Assembly: GCA_012744475.1 (NCBI GenBank)
Contig: JAAYBV010000077.1
Span: 1 to 44,004 of the forward strand
DNA: 44,004 bases
Reading direction: 5' to 3'
Source of the DNA: Phycisphaerae bacterium
Lineage (GTDB): Bacteria > Planctomycetota > Phycisphaerae > Sedimentisphaerales > Anaerobacaceae
Shown here: piece after piece, positions 43,493 to 44,004 of the stretch
Position numbering within the stretch: position 1 is the first letter of the stretch
How the letters are laid out: every line of letters starts with the position of its first letter
Made by a program: the position numbers and the translations under genes
Notes under the pieces: generated by a model
Databases searched by the model: none
Told to the model about the DNA's origin: nothing
Seen by the model: only the letters and a program-made list of their open reading frames with translations

Positions 43493-43716
43493 GCTAATGT
43501 TTCTTACCAATCCAATGGGCGTTGCTGCGCTCGGGAGTCCCCACTCCGGCTGCCTGTATTCCAAGCCGGCGCAGTTTCTCCTACCACAAGTAACGAGAAA
43601 CCCCACGTACCCCCGGCAAGATATCCTCCACTAACACCGCCATTTCGAGGGCTGGATACACTAAGCCCAGCCCAGGTTCTTTTCCTATTTTACCAAAAGT
43701 CGGCCCTCTGAGTCAA
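43493..43716 (-). promoter_or_regulatory. Promoter and roughly 188-nt leader of the VTC operon
   Basis: Reading leftwards, TTGACT (43716-43711), an 18-nt spacer and TAAAAT (43692-43687) form a good sigma70-type promoter. The leader to the ATG at 43492 contains three short hairpins: GTTTCTC/GAGAAAC (43574-43580, 43595-43601), CCGGCT/AGCCGG (43546-43551, 43564-43569) and GGAGT/ACTCC (43534-43538, 43543-43547). The last two share two bases and so exclude each other. I do not recognise a riboswitch class. Confidence 0.6.
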
Positions 43717-44004
43717 GGGACTATTAGAGTGGCGTTAGCGGACCTCCCAAACGCCGAAACCGCAGTGGTGCCGGTACCGAACAGACCCTTTTCGGCCCCA
43801 GCGGCGGCACTATGTCAGGGGCAGCAGCCTGGACGATGGTTGCACGTCTGCTATTCGCCTGCGCCTCCGGGAGATGGGGTTGCGGCGTGCCAGTGGGCGG
43901 GGTCGTTGCCGTACGAGGCCGGAACGGTCCGGTGCAGCGATGGGCCTCGCCCGTCCGCCTCGACCGGCCAGGGATCGATCCCCTCGCCAAAAGCCTCTGG
44001 ATGC
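43717..44004. other. Window end with no supportable gene
   Basis: No frame in this 288-nt stretch has coding character beyond short GC-rich open frames; an 88-codon minus-strand frame is Arg/Pro-rich and lacks a ribosome site. A 6-bp inverted repeat GGCGTT/AACGCC lies at 43731-43736 and 43750-43755. The sequence after 43860 could belong to a gene beyond the window edge. Confidence 0.5.

Noticed and set aside
43724-43990. 88-codon minus-strand open frame at the right edge
   Set aside because: It is Arg/Pro/Thr-rich with no ribosome site or hydrophobic or motif pattern; it looks like a random GC-rich frame.
1-44004. CRISPR arrays, rRNA and tRNA genes, insertion sequences
   Set aside because: Reading both strands I saw no regular spaced repeats, no tRNA-like T-loop/acceptor pairings and no transposase motifs. 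A covariance-model scan would be needed to exclude short RNAs fully.

Overview
The window is GC-rich and densely coding. It looks like chromosomal DNA of a Gram-negative-type bacterium, most likely a planctomycete of the Phycisphaerae/Sedimentisphaerales kind. That placement is inference. It rests on DUF1080 proteins, a Tat-exported Gfo/Idh/MocA oxidoreductase, a DksA/TraR protein lacking half its zinc ligands, KdsA and TolC-like genes that imply an outer membrane, and a lamin-tail-type secreted protein. I see no rRNA, tRNA, CRISPR array, insertion sequence or phage gene.

Layout. (1) 1-8100 (+, one - gene): the 3' part of a heparinase II/III-type lyase, a possible decayed membrane-protein gene, a GNAT acetyltransferase (-), then a carbohydrate cluster of a UroD-like protein, a Tat-signal oxidoreductase and a DUF1080/TIM-barrel fusion, followed by a small unknown gene and a DUF167 gene. 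(2) 8122-11142: a DUF1080-like lipoprotein (-) divergent from a secreted transglutaminase-like/TPR protein. (3) 11206-17041 (+): coaE, rho, an intrinsic terminator, valS and a DUF151 nuclease, convergent with an lspA-TPR lipoprotein pair (-). (4) 18856-25086 (+): gpmI, mutL and a BtuFCD-type ABC importer, close-packed behind a near-consensus promoter that diverges from the lipoprotein-lspA promoter. (5) 25294-29686 (+): a DksA-like protein, yacG, a polytopic membrane protein and a FlaA1/CapD-type nucleotide-sugar dehydratase. (6) 29804-37360 (-): a tyrosine recombinase, a small unknown protein, and a tight operon leuS - CYTH - diacylglycerol-kinase-like - kdsA - radical SAM. (7) 37875-43492 (-): VTC polyphosphate polymerase - DUF4956 membrane protein - HlyD-type membrane fusion protein - TolC-like outer-membrane lipoprotein - secreted lamin-tail-like protein.

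The most interesting part is region 7. A VTC-type polyphosphate polymerase and its usual bacterial partner DUF4956 share overlapping or near-overlapping genes with a periplasmic adaptor and an outer-membrane efflux channel, and no pump gene (ABC, RND or MFS) is present. This is the gene content expected if polyphosphate, or a product that depends on it, were made at the inner membrane and moved through a trans-envelope conduit. That function is a hypothesis. Other points worth attention are a multi-hairpin intergenic element upstream of leuS, a probable rho promoter buried in an AT-rich end of coaE, and two members of the triphosphate-tunnel fold (VTC and CYTH) within 9 kb.
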